A stretch of DNA of 64,000 nt. Source: Eunapius fragilis. Its lineage: Eukaryota; Porifera; Demospongiae; Spongillida; Spongillidae. The notes beneath the pieces are model-generated. The model saw nothing but the letters and a program-made list of their open reading frames with translations. It made no database searches and was not told the DNA's origin. Every line of letters starts with the position of its first letter. Within the stretch, counting starts at the first letter, position 1. Shown in pieces: positions 35,501 through 45,944 of this stretch. Both the position numbers and the translations under genes were made by a program. Location: positions 8,985,991 through 9,049,990 of the forward strand of contig OY811971.1 of NCBI GenBank assembly GCA_963681505.1. The letters run 5' to 3'.

Positions 35501-38175
35501 CTGAATGAAGACTGAAATATTTTTTAGGTATGGGACCTTGCAACAGATAAAGTTGGTTGGGTTGGAGCTGCCTGTAGAGCAACAATGCTGGGCCATCTAC
35601 ATACAGTTCGATGTCTTCAGGTAGATGCACATTCACTGCATTTTAACATGCAAAAATTTACTGCATGATGCAGAGTCCCTGTTGGCAAAGCAATATCTGC
35701 ATATTAAGTTGGCCTAACTGGTCAATGTAGGACAATTGACTTGAATGTATTTCAATAGCCATATCTATACAATAATCTTATCGCGATACAATAATTTTCT
35801 TACTTCAAACTTTCTGAGTGGAATTAGTTAGTAACTTAATTCTCTCCCCACCCATCCATCCCTGTGTCAAAGGCTGATGATGACAAGGTCATCAGTGGAT
35901 CATATGACCACACACTGAAAATATGGGATATACGGTCTGGACACTGCAATGCAACACTACGGTAGGGAAGGATCGACCATTCTGTGCTGAAATTCAATTT
36001 GCTAATTCATATTAAAAACAGTGGTCACACTGATGCAGTTTTGTGTGTGCAGTTTGATGAGCAAAAGGTGGTGTCTGGGTCCAAAGACACTTCAATCAAA
36101 GTTAGACATGTATAGCTCAATTCAGGTACTGATTTACTTCACTACTGTATTCATTCAGGTGTGGGATCTTCCTGATGGTAACTGCAAACTAACCTTGTAT
36201 GGACACCAAGCAGCTGTGACATGTTTGCAGTTTGATGAGCGCCGGATCATAAGTGGAGCTTTGGATCGCCTAATTAAAATTTGGAATATCTGTACTGGAG
36301 AGGTAGGTTGTACTGTATGTCATTGCATCACATGGGATACCTTACTATCTTGTGCATTGTGTTGCTATTCACTTTTTGTGTCATTGGATTCATATGGAAA
36401 TTTGCTGCACAAATAAAATGGCAGACCTGGGTTAGAAATACAGTACATGTAGAACCTATGTTTGAGATTGAGCACTGACATAGCAAGAATGGCTATTGAG
36501 TTTGAATGCCAAAAAGGTCTCACTGGGTTTTTGAGTGTTGGTAATCGTGATTTATTCCTGAGGTCCACATAGCATTTAGTACTAAATCCCATTTTGAGGC
36601 AAGTACATTTTAAATTCAGGATGTATTTTTGTGTACCTTAAAGTGTAAAAGGAAAGAGCAATTAGCGGTATCAGTCGTGGGTATAAATGCTTAACACCGC
36701 ATCCATGAGAAACATGGGGAAATTTTGTCTATTTTGGGGCAAACCGAAAAATGATTAATTCCCTCTAGATAGAATTGCTTGGTTTTGAGTGGAGACTTCA
36801 CTACATGTACCATTATGAGGCATATTGCATTATTTTGTATCTCAAACAGACATACCATTGGCTCGAAATGTCATTGCAGAGTTGAGTGGTTCTAGTTCTA
36901 GCGTTATCTCGTAAGAGGTACAGATTTTTTAAAATAACATATTCCTTCTAGAGTATTACAATAAATGCGTAAAAACTAATAAATTATGGCTCTAAGTTAA
37001 ATACATGTAACAACTCTCACGGTCGGGAGTGATATGCAGTGCATGGTAATGAAATGTGAAAACGGCATTACCGGAATTTATGTACCCTCCTATAGTTGTA
37101 TAACCCATATATAATGCAATTTTGTTTCAGTAATACTCAAGGTGGTGGGAAACATGGCCCTAAAAAAAGTGTACCCGAGGGCATTTACCACATCCGTTTG
37201 ACATTTTCATGTAACAGGGAGTTATTTATAGAGCACCATTCCAAAAAAAGTAGAAATTACTCTTTACAAATAGTTGAGCTTTCTGATTATTATTTTTTCC
37301 AGTCAAAAAAACAATAGGGGGAAATTATCAATATCCACAAATGCCCCCAAATTTCCCCGCATTTCTCTTGGATGTCAATTTTTTTTTTGTACTTGTATCT
37401 CATGGTTCAGACAATAATGATACATGGCAATGAATTAAATTTTATAGTGCATTCAAACTCTGGATTGGATACGCTCTGAAGGACATACTGGTGTTGTAAG
37501 GTATGTGCACAAAATGTATTGATAATAGTACAAGGGCGATCAACTTCCATGTTTATTATAACTTGAAATTGTCCTTCACAATTAGGTTACATTCAATGCC
37601 TAAGGGTTTTATTAATATTAACCTTTAGCAGATGGGTTCATGCTAATATTATACTGTTGTAGCGAAAAGGGCCTAAATTTTTCTTCAGTGATCTATAACT
37701 TCCTTCCTATGCATCGGAAATTAGACTGTCCATCTTGGAGTTCCAATGGCCTGAATATTTATGAATTCCATGCTTCAACTTCCTGGAAAACTTTATTATA
37801 CCCTTTTCGTTGCAATGATCCCGTTTGGCTTTATGGATAATACATGTATGGGCAGGGCATTGGATATTAGGGATATGCATTATCACTTGAAGATATTTCC
37901 TTGATTGTATTGATTTTTGTATAGGCATTTGCAGGCTGATCAGTGGAAAATTGTAAGTGCGGCAGATGACAAAACAATGAAGGTATACATGAAAAGTTTT
38001 GTTTCTAGCTCATTACTATTTACACCCATAGGTTTGGAGTGTGGACTCTGGAGCACGTTTGCTCACACTTAGATCACACACTGATGGGGTTACATGTTTG
38101 CAGTTCAATGATGAAGTTATTGTTTCTGGATCCTATGATAAGACAGTCAAGTTATGGGATTTCTCTGTGTGCTAA
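32566..38175 (+). CDS. F-box/WD40-repeat protein (Cdc4/Met30/FBXW7-like SCF adaptor)
   Basis: Fifteen coding exons: 32566-33630, 33689-33754, 33822-33966, 34707-34788, 34842-34914, 34963-35053, 35215-35279, 35351-35476, 35528-35620, 35873-35961, 36022-36100, 36159-36302, 37448-37500, 37925-37982 and 38032-38175, about 790 residues. The long first exon (355 codons) codes a low-complexity Ser/Thr/Asn-rich region with scattered Cys pairs. The F-box follows (SWFPPSVSYHILLFLDP...LCQASRVNKAWNAISNDPKLW). Seven WD40 repeats close the protein, each with GHxxxV, C(L/V)xF or LQ, and (V/I)SGSxDxTIKVWD. F-box/WD40 proteins present phosphodegron substrates to SKP1-CUL1. The linker WKKMYSERFRLRRNW resembles Met30/FBXW7-type proteins, but I cannot assign an ortholog. 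The start could instead be the ATG at 32605. Confidence 0.85.
37656..37816. mobile_element. MITE in F-box/WD40 intron
   Basis: Ends GTTGTAGCGAAAAGGG and inverted CCCTTTTCGTTGCAAT bound about 160 bp. The core ATTAGACTGTCCATCTTGGAG is shared with MITEs in CAPZA introns. Confidence 0.65.
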
Positions 38176-38384
38176 ATGAAATGTTAGTACTGTTCACATT
38201 TCTTTGAGCAAATTTTCACTGTTTGCAGCAGATCAGAAGTGTCATCACAATTAAGTTAGATATGTATTGCAGTTTCTTGTACTATGTAAACATCTCTAGT
38301 ATTGCATGCAAGCAATTACACACTCCCACAAATAATAACATCATTTAGCATGGGAGCACAAAAATCAAGCTTAAGCTTGCAACA

Positions 38385-38390
38385 AATAAA
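38385..38390 (+). terminator. AATAAA polyadenylation signal of the F-box/WD40 gene
   Basis: The canonical hexamer lies 210 bp after the F-box gene stop and 31 bp before the METTL5 stop on the other strand, so the convergent transcripts probably overlap in their 3' ends. Confidence 0.5.
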
Positions 38391-38420
38391 TGTAAACAAC
38401 GTAAAGTTGTATTTTCTGGC

Positions 38421-39077
38421 TTATAAAGTACGTCTAAAATGCAAAAGATCTACTTCAACATCTCTTGAGACTTCTTTATGAAATTTATAGCATTTATCAA
38501 TATTAAATAACATAGTCTCGAGACAAATGATTTCCACATTCCATTCCTTCTGTTTTCGAAGCCAATATGACCTGGTGGACTTTTTATGAAAGGAATAGAC
38601 ATTATCAGTAAACAGAAGTGCTTTCTGTACAAAGGTTGTATCAATATTCAAATGTGTTCTAGTTCCAAAAGGAGGATTCATAATAACTGTGTCGAACCGA
38701 GAGCTGTTAAAATCGTGGGTTGTAATATCTCCGACATCTTGCACATGAAACGAAATGTCATCAGTTAAGTCATACACAACCCGCAAGGTATCGACATTGC
38801 GCTGTGCAGTTTCAACCGATAATTGATCAACATCAACTCCTACGATTCTTTTAGCCCCCAACAGTGCGCATCCAATAGACAAAATTCCATTACCACAACC
38901 GAGGTCCAATACAGACATTTCTTCAATACCACCATAATGTGATTGAATTGTCCATAGAACATGAGCTGAGATATGTGGAGGTGTTCTATATTGTTCCAGA
39001 TCAGAATTCAGGATGTTTGTAATTTCTAGGCGTTGCAAAACCCCTTCCAGCTGCTTTGGCTTGAGCTTGGCCGCCAT
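38421..39077 (-). CDS. METTL5: 18S rRNA N6-adenosine methyltransferase METTL5
   Basis: Single uninterrupted frame of 218 residues (human METTL5 has 209), beginning MAAKLKPKQLEGVLQ. SAM-binding motif I is VLDLGCGNGILSIG (about residues 54-68) and the catalytic NPPFGT motif lies near residue 134, the adenine-N6 methyltransferase signature. The C-terminal EVDLLHF block is also typical. With TRMT112, METTL5 methylates an adenosine in 18S rRNA helix 44. The gene has no intron while all other host genes here have several. It lacks obvious poly-A or target-site marks of retrocopying, and an intronless state may be ancestral. Confidence 0.93.
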   Translation of the reverse strand: MAAKLKPKQLEGVLQRLEITNILNSDLEQYRTPPHISAHVLWTIQSHYGGIEEMSVLDLGCGNGILSIGCALLGAKRIVGVDVDQLSVETAQRNVDTLRVVYDLTDDISFHVQDVGDITTHDFNSSRFDTVIMNPPFGTRTHLNIDTTFVQKALLFTDNVYSFHKKSTRSYWLRKQKEWNVEIICLETMLFNIDKCYKFHKEVSRDVEVDLLHFRRTL

Positions 39078-40399
39078 AATTTGTGTTTAATTAATATTTA
39101 CAGGCATTGCAAATCATTATTAGTTTTAGACGCCATCTTAATAAATTATGGCACGACCTATTTAATTGAAAAATGATGCCTTGCAGAAAGCAAGTACAAT
39201 ATTAGGCATGCACAATTATCTATACGAGCGTGTTTATACGATAAACATTCCGTCATATTGGTCTTGGAACGGGACAGAGTCAGGGGCAGCGGAAGGTATT
39301 TTTAATTGGGGGAGGGGAGGGGGGAATATAATGAGTGGGCGTGGTATATAACAGTTGCACATGCGCAAATGAACGGCTCGTTGATTAGCTAACTGCAACG
39401 GTCACACTGACAGTTAGTCCAAATTTGTTCATCCTGTTTTCTTTACCGTGTACAAAACAGCTATGGCTTTCAAGCCAAGTTGGTTAAATGAAGTAAATTA
39501 ATTCTGCCCTGAAAAGTTGGGGGGGGGGGGGGGGGAAATTTCACCCCCCCATGCTGAACGTTCCAGCCGCTTTTGCTCTTATTATAGTCTCGTCCCCAGA
39601 CCCATGGTACAGAAGTGGATGGATTACATCACTGCATCGCGAACAGACACGAGTGAGGTGAGTATAATAGTGATGTGAGAATTCTGATTTCACCACGACT
39701 ATTTTATCATGTTTCAAAACAACAAATTATTTATTCAAATTTTTTCCTAATTGAGTTCCAAACAGATTTTGTATTACTAAAAACCGGTCTGACTATAATA
39801 TGCGTGTGTCATGAAAAGAACATTAAACATCCATTAACTAGATTCAAGACAAATTTCAACCCAGCATAATTTATTTATAAACGCTACCATTGCCATCTTT
39901 TTTAAAAAATATTGATGTATCGTCTGCTCACGAGACTTCTGCTCACATGCACAAGTCTTATTATAATTATTTGCTCACGAGAACATTAAAAACCTGGTAA
40001 TGCATGCATAATATAGTGTGCCAAATCCGTATCCGCAACGAGTGTGGCTTCACGATACTACATGTACTACGGTACGCCCACGCTTATTCGCAGCGCAAGT
40101 GCGTAAATTAAGAGTTCTGCATGTCTATTTATGTCTTATTAAGTTGGCATGCATAAGTGACGCTACACCTATTGCTATGTGATATGGGACTGTGGGGATA
40201 CCATGGGAGGCATTGGGGGTGGGGGGGGGGGTGGGTGTGGGGTGTGTGTGTGTGGGGGGGGTAGTTTCCAAGCTATGCAAGTAATCTCGTGCATTCTCAC
40301 GCGACACATTAGGGGATCTAATAATGATTGAGTTTGCGAGGTCGCCGCTACATCAGGCGGGAATGAGAATGTAGTGGAGATTTTTTTTGTCACACAAGT
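39078..40399. other. Intergenic, with a lone transposon end
   Basis: METTL5 upstream region, then low-complexity sequence: a G run near 39520-39535 and a GT/G-rich tract at 40216-40262. At about 39587-39605 stands TAGTCTCGTCCCCAGACC, matching the terminal repeat of the elements at 18536 and 45807, followed by GGATTACATCACTGCATCGC. It is a solo end or a truncated copy. No gene recognised. Confidence 0.5.
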
Positions 40400-40760
40400 T
40401 TATTGCATAATCACTTTTGGACATACGCAAGTGTGCTTTAGGTGCTTTTGCATTATTCTTTCCGGATAATATATATAGTAACAAGGTACTTCTAATCCTT
40501 TTCCTTGTTGCGGTCTCCCTCTCACCCTGCAGATGATAGTGCCACCGCGATCGATGAATTTCACCAGTATTGCTGTTAATTCACGTGGTAAAACAATTCC
40601 ACCTCCATTCTTGATGCAGATGGCACAGCGATCGTGTACGTTTCCAGGCTCCCTGCATGCCTCTACCAATCACAGGGGTCCAGATAGCGTTGTAACGTAC
40701 ACTCGATCGCCGCATGCCACGATAAGACTATACTTGCAATAAACTTCAAACTTCGATCAA
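40400..40760 (-). pseudogene. HIRAN-like domain fragment, frameshifted
   Basis: The minus frame ending at 40400 contains CREPGNVHDRCAICIKNGG, then LPRELTAILVKFIDRGGTI and RPQQGKGLEVPCYYI. This is the pattern of a small HIRAN-like domain widespread in sponges and cnidarians (REPxNxHDxxAVxI, GHLPxxxS, RGGxI, GxRxxGKGLEVPC). The expected upstream piece (IWTPVIGRG) lies in another frame just before it, near 40690-40710, so one frameshift separates them. There is no start and no intact N-terminus. Family memory only. Confidence 0.5.
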
Positions 40761-42785
40761 TGTCATCAATTTTCGTGAATTTTGTATGAATATTGATTAA
40801 TAATAAAATAACTAAGTAAACAAAAATACATATATTAGCATTGCAATCTATTCCTATATATATTAAACATATATAATTGCATGTGAATAACGTAAAGTCA
40901 AGGGGTGAGGCGAAAATCATTTCATTAAAAATTTCAGAGCTGGAGTGATGGCCGCGCGCAATTCTTGAGAATGTTACACTAGCAGTGATTATGCGTACAT
41001 CATTGTACACAGCTGCGATGGGATGACATCAATCCGCAGATGCCCAGGCAGTGTCTTCGTCTGTAGGGTGTATACATCATGTACATAGTGTCAATTTATC
41101 AGGCCATCACATGTACAGAGCGCAGTGCATGCACTTTTGCTACACATCTGTGATGCATCACATAAGCGGTGTTGTAATTAATTGCTGATTACCCCACCCA
41201 TACATGAATACATGCATGACTTTATACATGCACTTAGCATAGCGCTTGCATTGGGCTACTATGGCCAGAACGCGTTGTAGCAATCAGGAAAAGAAAGGTG
41301 AGTTCTACAAATAAATATTAATGTATACAGGGGCGGATTTTGGGAAAGGGGGGGTCTGATAAATATAGTCACAACTGGGGGAGGTCCCGTGACAGCAAGG
41401 GGGTCTGGGGGAGCGCTGATAGCCCCATCAGTGGGGTCTGGGGCTTCGCCCTAGCCGCTTTTTTGCTTTTGCGTTTATTTAGCACGAAATTCACAGTGAT
41501 CCAATACATATACATCACGCAATATCCGGATTACTAGAGCCTGCATACGAGAAAACTCTTCACAATGCTATGGTTCCTACTGCTCCGCAATTAAATTCAT
41601 GACGGAAAGCATTTGTGATTGTGGGAGCGTGCACGTGACCATGCACCAGCTATACATGTCGGTCCATAAACGCTAACGACTCATGAATGTTTTATTCTAG
41701 TATTAGTTAGTTTAGCTCTATAGCTACCTGTTAGGAAAAGAATCTGAGATCCATCCCACTCCCGTCTTTTGATCGCTTACCTCAATTGCTGCTCACATGC
41801 ACCGATCGCGCGATTAAATACTAATTATCTACATGCACACATGCCGTTATGTAGGATTCAATTAGATCGATATAGACCCCGCTTGGCTAGAACGATTTGC
41901 AAGCTTGCAAATCCAAGGATGGTAACATGCAGAACGCTGCATAGATTACGCATGCATTACGTCATTCTTCATATAGGAAAGGGGGGGTCCGGACCCCCTG
42001 GACAGAACAATCGTCATGGGTTCTTGAGACAGTTGTTACAGCTCTCGCTAAGCGGTACGTATATATGTACATATAAAATCGCACTTGTGACACGTATTTA
42101 ATATATCGTGTCTTTTTTTAGGAGCTATTTCAATCCGAAACCGAGCATTAGAATTGTTATGGGTTGTGTTTCGAACTTGTTAAGTGATATGTATTGGGGT
42201 TTCCATTTGGTCTTTGTTTAGAGCTCGTGGTACCACGGGTTGACTTGTATTGCTTACTATCCATCACACTGTCGATCGCAATATGCCTATACTCATGCCC
42301 ACTCATGCAAGCGTGTGATATATATACTGGACTGGTGTGTCAATGTACATAACGCAGTCCAGTACATACAATACATGCACACCGGTCCATTACATACAAC
42401 AAACCAGTCCAGTGCATATAGCACAGTTGTGTAGTACATACAACACACCAATCCAATACACCGGTCTCATCCATTCAACACACCGGTCCACATTTCACTA
42501 AGCGGGGAGGAGAAAGGGACTCTGACAGCACTGAAACAGGCAATGAGTGACAGGGCAGGCGTAATGCGGGACTCACTGACCAGAACATGCAATGCTGAAC
42601 AAGAAGGCAGTAATAAGACATAGCTGCATGTTAAATCATGCTTGCACACTGAGAGTGAGTATACATTTGTGTGTATGTGCATGTGTATACGAGTGGGTAT
42701 CGCCAGCCTGCCTATCATGATTGAGTAAGCAATACTGGTATTCCAAAGGCAAATATATTCTGCCTAACCACAAGCTCTAAACAAA
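40761..42785. other. Intergenic, decayed repeats
   Basis: No gene recognised. About 41330-41470 starts CAGGGGCGGATTTTGGG and contains GGGGGTCTG blocks, and about 41975-42005 holds GGGGGGGTCCGGACCCCC; both look like ends of hAT-type MITEs of the CAGGGGCGGAT kind. About 42325-42495 is a degenerate tandem array around the motif CCRGTCCA-ATACATACAACACA. Confidence 0.4.
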
Positions 42786-43222
42786 TATCTACTGGATAAC
42801 CATGTTATAGAAATTTCTGCGCACTTTATAAGGATGTTTATCTCCCCTACTTTAAAAACACCCACCACATTCACGACTAATATCAGGCCTCTAGAACAGT
42901 GGTTCTCATCTTTCAGGTAGTTCAGGGTATGAAGTTCAGCCTAAGGTAAAGAAGAATAAACTGCATCTGAAATAAAGGACGGTATGGAATAATGACATAG
43001 GTATTTTGGATGAATGATTAATATTAAATACCTACTGGATAACCATATTATATTATGTAAATTATAATTATGTGCACCTTATAAGGATGTTTATCTCCCC
43101 TACTTTAAAAACACTCACCACATTTACATATGATATCAGGCCTCTAGAAGAGTAGTGCTTATCTTTCAGATAGTTTAGGGCATGAAATTCAGCCTAAAAT
43201 CAAGAAGAATAAACTGCTTCTG
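42786..43222 (+). repeat. Tandem duplication of ~190 bp block
   Basis: Segments 42786-42975 and about 43029-43222 match in order (CTACTGGATAACCAT, TTATAAGGATGTTTATCTCC, ATCAGGCCTCTAGAA, AAGAAGAATAAACTGC) with about 85-90% identity. They are 243 bp apart start to start. There is no coding content. Confidence 0.8.
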
Positions 43223-43411
43223 CAATATTAATATTCATCATGGCTAGCGCGAATGAGTGGAATCTCTTCTAAAACGGCTTGAATGACCAGGAAAATTCAT
43301 CTGATTTTGAACATCAATAATCTGCAGAATCCAATTAGCGACATGCATGTCTCCTTCAGGTACATTGCGTTCAGTTTTAATCATAGATTGACCGAAAACA
43401 GTAGTGATTTA

Positions 43412-45459
43412 CTTAAGTCACTACCCTGGGATACAGGGAAATGCCTTGCTAGTTCAAACAAATTCTTTACATGTGGTTGATTATGATACAGATAACAGCG
43501 CTGCAGGTCATATCTATTAATTTCATTTAAGCTACACATGATCACTTGGGAGTAAAAATGGCATGCTTGCTAAATTTAGGCATTGAGTTTTACTGATTAT
43601 GTATGTGCTTTACTATACAGGCGCTTCCTTGCTTAAGCTTAGACTTCAGCCCACATAAGGCAACAATGCTGCCATTTGCCATTTCAGAGCACACAGTACA
43701 ATAGTTCTTGCATGGGCTTTTGCATACACTGCAAGCTCTACTAGCATAGGTAGCTGCTACCCAAGAAGCAGAGTTTTTGTCATACAATGGATGCAAGCTC
43801 AATGGTGCAATATTGTGTGGTAATGTTTCATTTGAATCCTGTTGCTGAGAGTGAGTACGTTTACGTTTATTGGTACATGTAAGTAAAGCTTCAGCAAACA
43901 GCTTCTGTGAAGTCTGAGTGGCTCATTTTCGTACTCCCTGGGTGAAACCGTTTGAACAGAAGGTATGCATAAGTTTCAACCATGCCAAGAACAGTTGAAA
44001 TAACACGGCATGCCCAGGACTGAGTTTGCCAGGCTGTCTCCTAAGCTAAGCCTCTTTGGCATAAATGGTTGTTGATGTCGATGATGGATGCTGCATCAAA
44101 ATACGATTCAACCACTTTCCTATGTTTCAATGTTTTTTTTTTAAACTTCTCTCATCACCGTCTTCATTTAGCATCTCTCTCCAGCAACGTTTACTGGATG
44201 GTTTCCCAGGCAAGGTTGTAGAGTGAGTTGAAATAAAGTACTTTCGTACCTTATTTCCCCATGCATGGGCCATAATGTTGTGACCTTCAACATTAGCCAC
44301 TAGTGTTACATCATCTCCAAGTTCTGGAAACTCCACTTCATCCATGCAATTTTTTGGATACATCCGTGTTGCTGCCTTGACAAGCCCTGTGAAGTCCATG
44401 CCATTCTTTCTACATGCAATGGCTGTAGTTACACTAGCGAAAGCAGAATCAGCATTTACAGCCCTCCGAGATCCATGCCAAAGTTTTGTGAGTCGAAGAA
44501 GTTGGGCAGTTCCTGCTAATTTGTACTCAGCAACGTATCCTTTGGTGGCCATGTTCTTCAGTTCACAGCCCACTCCTTTGGGCTTTCTCTCGATGCAAGT
44601 GACATGGGGCATCCCATCGGAACAAAAATCTCCATCCTTACCTCACCATGAAGATACAGATTCATCAACGCAGAGCTGCCATCCAGGAAATATTTTCTGG
44701 ATTCTTTGTTCATTAAAACCATCAATAAGACGTCGAACTGCTACCCACTTGTCCCCTGTGGCCTCAAGTGCAGGGCAGAACAAAAGATGTCGCAAGAGGA
44801 TTTCAAAGCGGTTCCTTGACAAACCATACCGTTCTCCAAAGTGAGGGGGAGACAATAGACCATCTTTTGTTGACCACAAATCCCTCCTACCTTCTGTTGT
44901 CCTTGTTAAGGAATACAGCACACCAAAAACTGCCAAGATTTCTTCTTCTGATGCCTTAGGGCATCCTACAGGCAAGCAGTCTGAAGTCCAACAAATGCAG
45001 CATTTGTGATGGAAAGGACAATTTCCTGTAGTCCAGAGGCGTCCTGTGTACCGCTTCTACATCATTTCCCCACAATATGTGTGTACCAAACTGAGGTGAG
45101 GATCTCCAGTCTTCAACAATGCCATCTACTGCTTTCCATTGCAGTCCGTGACAAGATAAACTACTGCCATCACTGAAGTCATCGCTTTCTTGCTCGTGTG
45201 GCTCTTCAGTCATTGCATGTGACACGATCGCCAAGGAAGAAAGGCATCGCGGTTTGAACACAAAAAGGGGCGTATTTTGTAATGTTTGCCGCCAAACAGC
45301 TATAAACGCTGCCCTGTTTGCTACGCTTCTCTGGTTTAAAATCCAACCATTTTAGATTCAAAAGAATAGTTTAAAGCTGCATGCCAACAATTAAAAAAAA
45401 AAAAAGCGCTGGCATCGACAACTCAAGTGTTTTATCGTTCCGAAAGTTCAGTGACTTAA
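43412..45459 (-). mobile_element. Decayed piggyBac-type transposon, TTAA-bounded candidate
   Basis: TTAA at 43412-43415, followed inward by GTCACTA, and TTAA at 45456-45459, preceded by AGTGAC, give matching inverted ends around a transposase-like region. piggyBac elements duplicate TTAA, which supports these limits. The shared inverted end is only about 6-7 bp and does not start with the usual CCC, so the boundaries are tentative. Confidence 0.5.
43590..45261 (-). pseudogene. piggyBac-family (PGBD) transposase, broken
   Basis: Minus strand. An N-terminal acidic part (45261-44956) is joined by frameshift to 44975-44643, which holds FGERYGLSRNRFEILLRHL, DKWVAVRRLIDGFN and PGWQLCVDES, all typical of DDE_Tnp_1_7 transposases. 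A TGA at 44645-44643 stops the frame directly after DESVSSW. The family sequence continues in the same frame as GKDGDF and on through 44612-44127 (GMPHVTCIERKPKGVG, MATKGY). A C-terminal Cys-rich finger (CSVCKSPCKNYCTVCS) survives at 43802-43590. At least one stop and two frame changes make it nonfunctional. Confidence 0.85.
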
Positions 45460-45530
45460 GTCACTATTTATACACAGCCAAATTGGGCCAAACATTTGGT
45501 ATGTGATTAGTGCCAAAAGTCGGTCGCGCG

Positions 45531-45603
45531 CAGCGATGACGCAGCGCGCTGCGCAATTGAAATGCAACGCAGCGCGCTGCGCAATTGAAATGCAGCGCAG
45601 CGA
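45531..45603 (+). repeat. Tandem GC-rich palindromic repeat (~32 bp unit)
   Basis: The unit GCAGCGCGCTGCGCAATTGAAAT occurs twice with a partial third, each containing the palindrome GCAGCGCGCTGC. It is strongly GC-rich against the AT-rich surroundings. Confidence 0.85.
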
Positions 45604-45806
45604 TCTCGTACCCAGAAATTATGAGAGAAAAATATTATTAGAGAGCTAGAGTGGTAGGGAATCGGCGGGATGACAATCACATGGCCGTATACAGGTGAAA
45701 AAAAAGCTGTTAAAGAATATATACAGCCCTATAGCATTCTACGAATGAGCGTAGCTACGAGTAGGCTTTCTCTGGTCCCTCCTGTGATATTACCGGTCAT
45801 CTACAC

Positions 45807-45944
45807 CTAGTCTCGTGCCCAAACCCAGCTGCGGGTGGATTACATCACAGCTACACCTAGTCTCGTGCCCAAACCCAAGGCGGGTGGATTACATCATCGC
45901 TGCAAGCTAAGCTGTGATGTCTGTTGGGTTTGGGCACGAGACTA
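45807..45944. mobile_element. Miniature CTAGTCTCG-end element with 8 bp target duplication
   Basis: Begins CTAGTCTCGTGCCCAAACCCA and ends TGGGTTTGGGCACGAGACTA, its inverted match. Flanked by ATCTACAC at 45799-45806 and 45945-45952, a perfect 8 bp duplication. The left end is tandemly doubled (again at 45857). Same termini as the 1.2 kb element at 18536, so one family. Confidence 0.88.

Noticed and set aside
42325-42495. CRISPR-like spaced repeats (GTCCA-ATACATACAACACA)
   Set aside because: Units are degenerate with irregular spacing in a eukaryotic context; it is a decayed tandem repeat.
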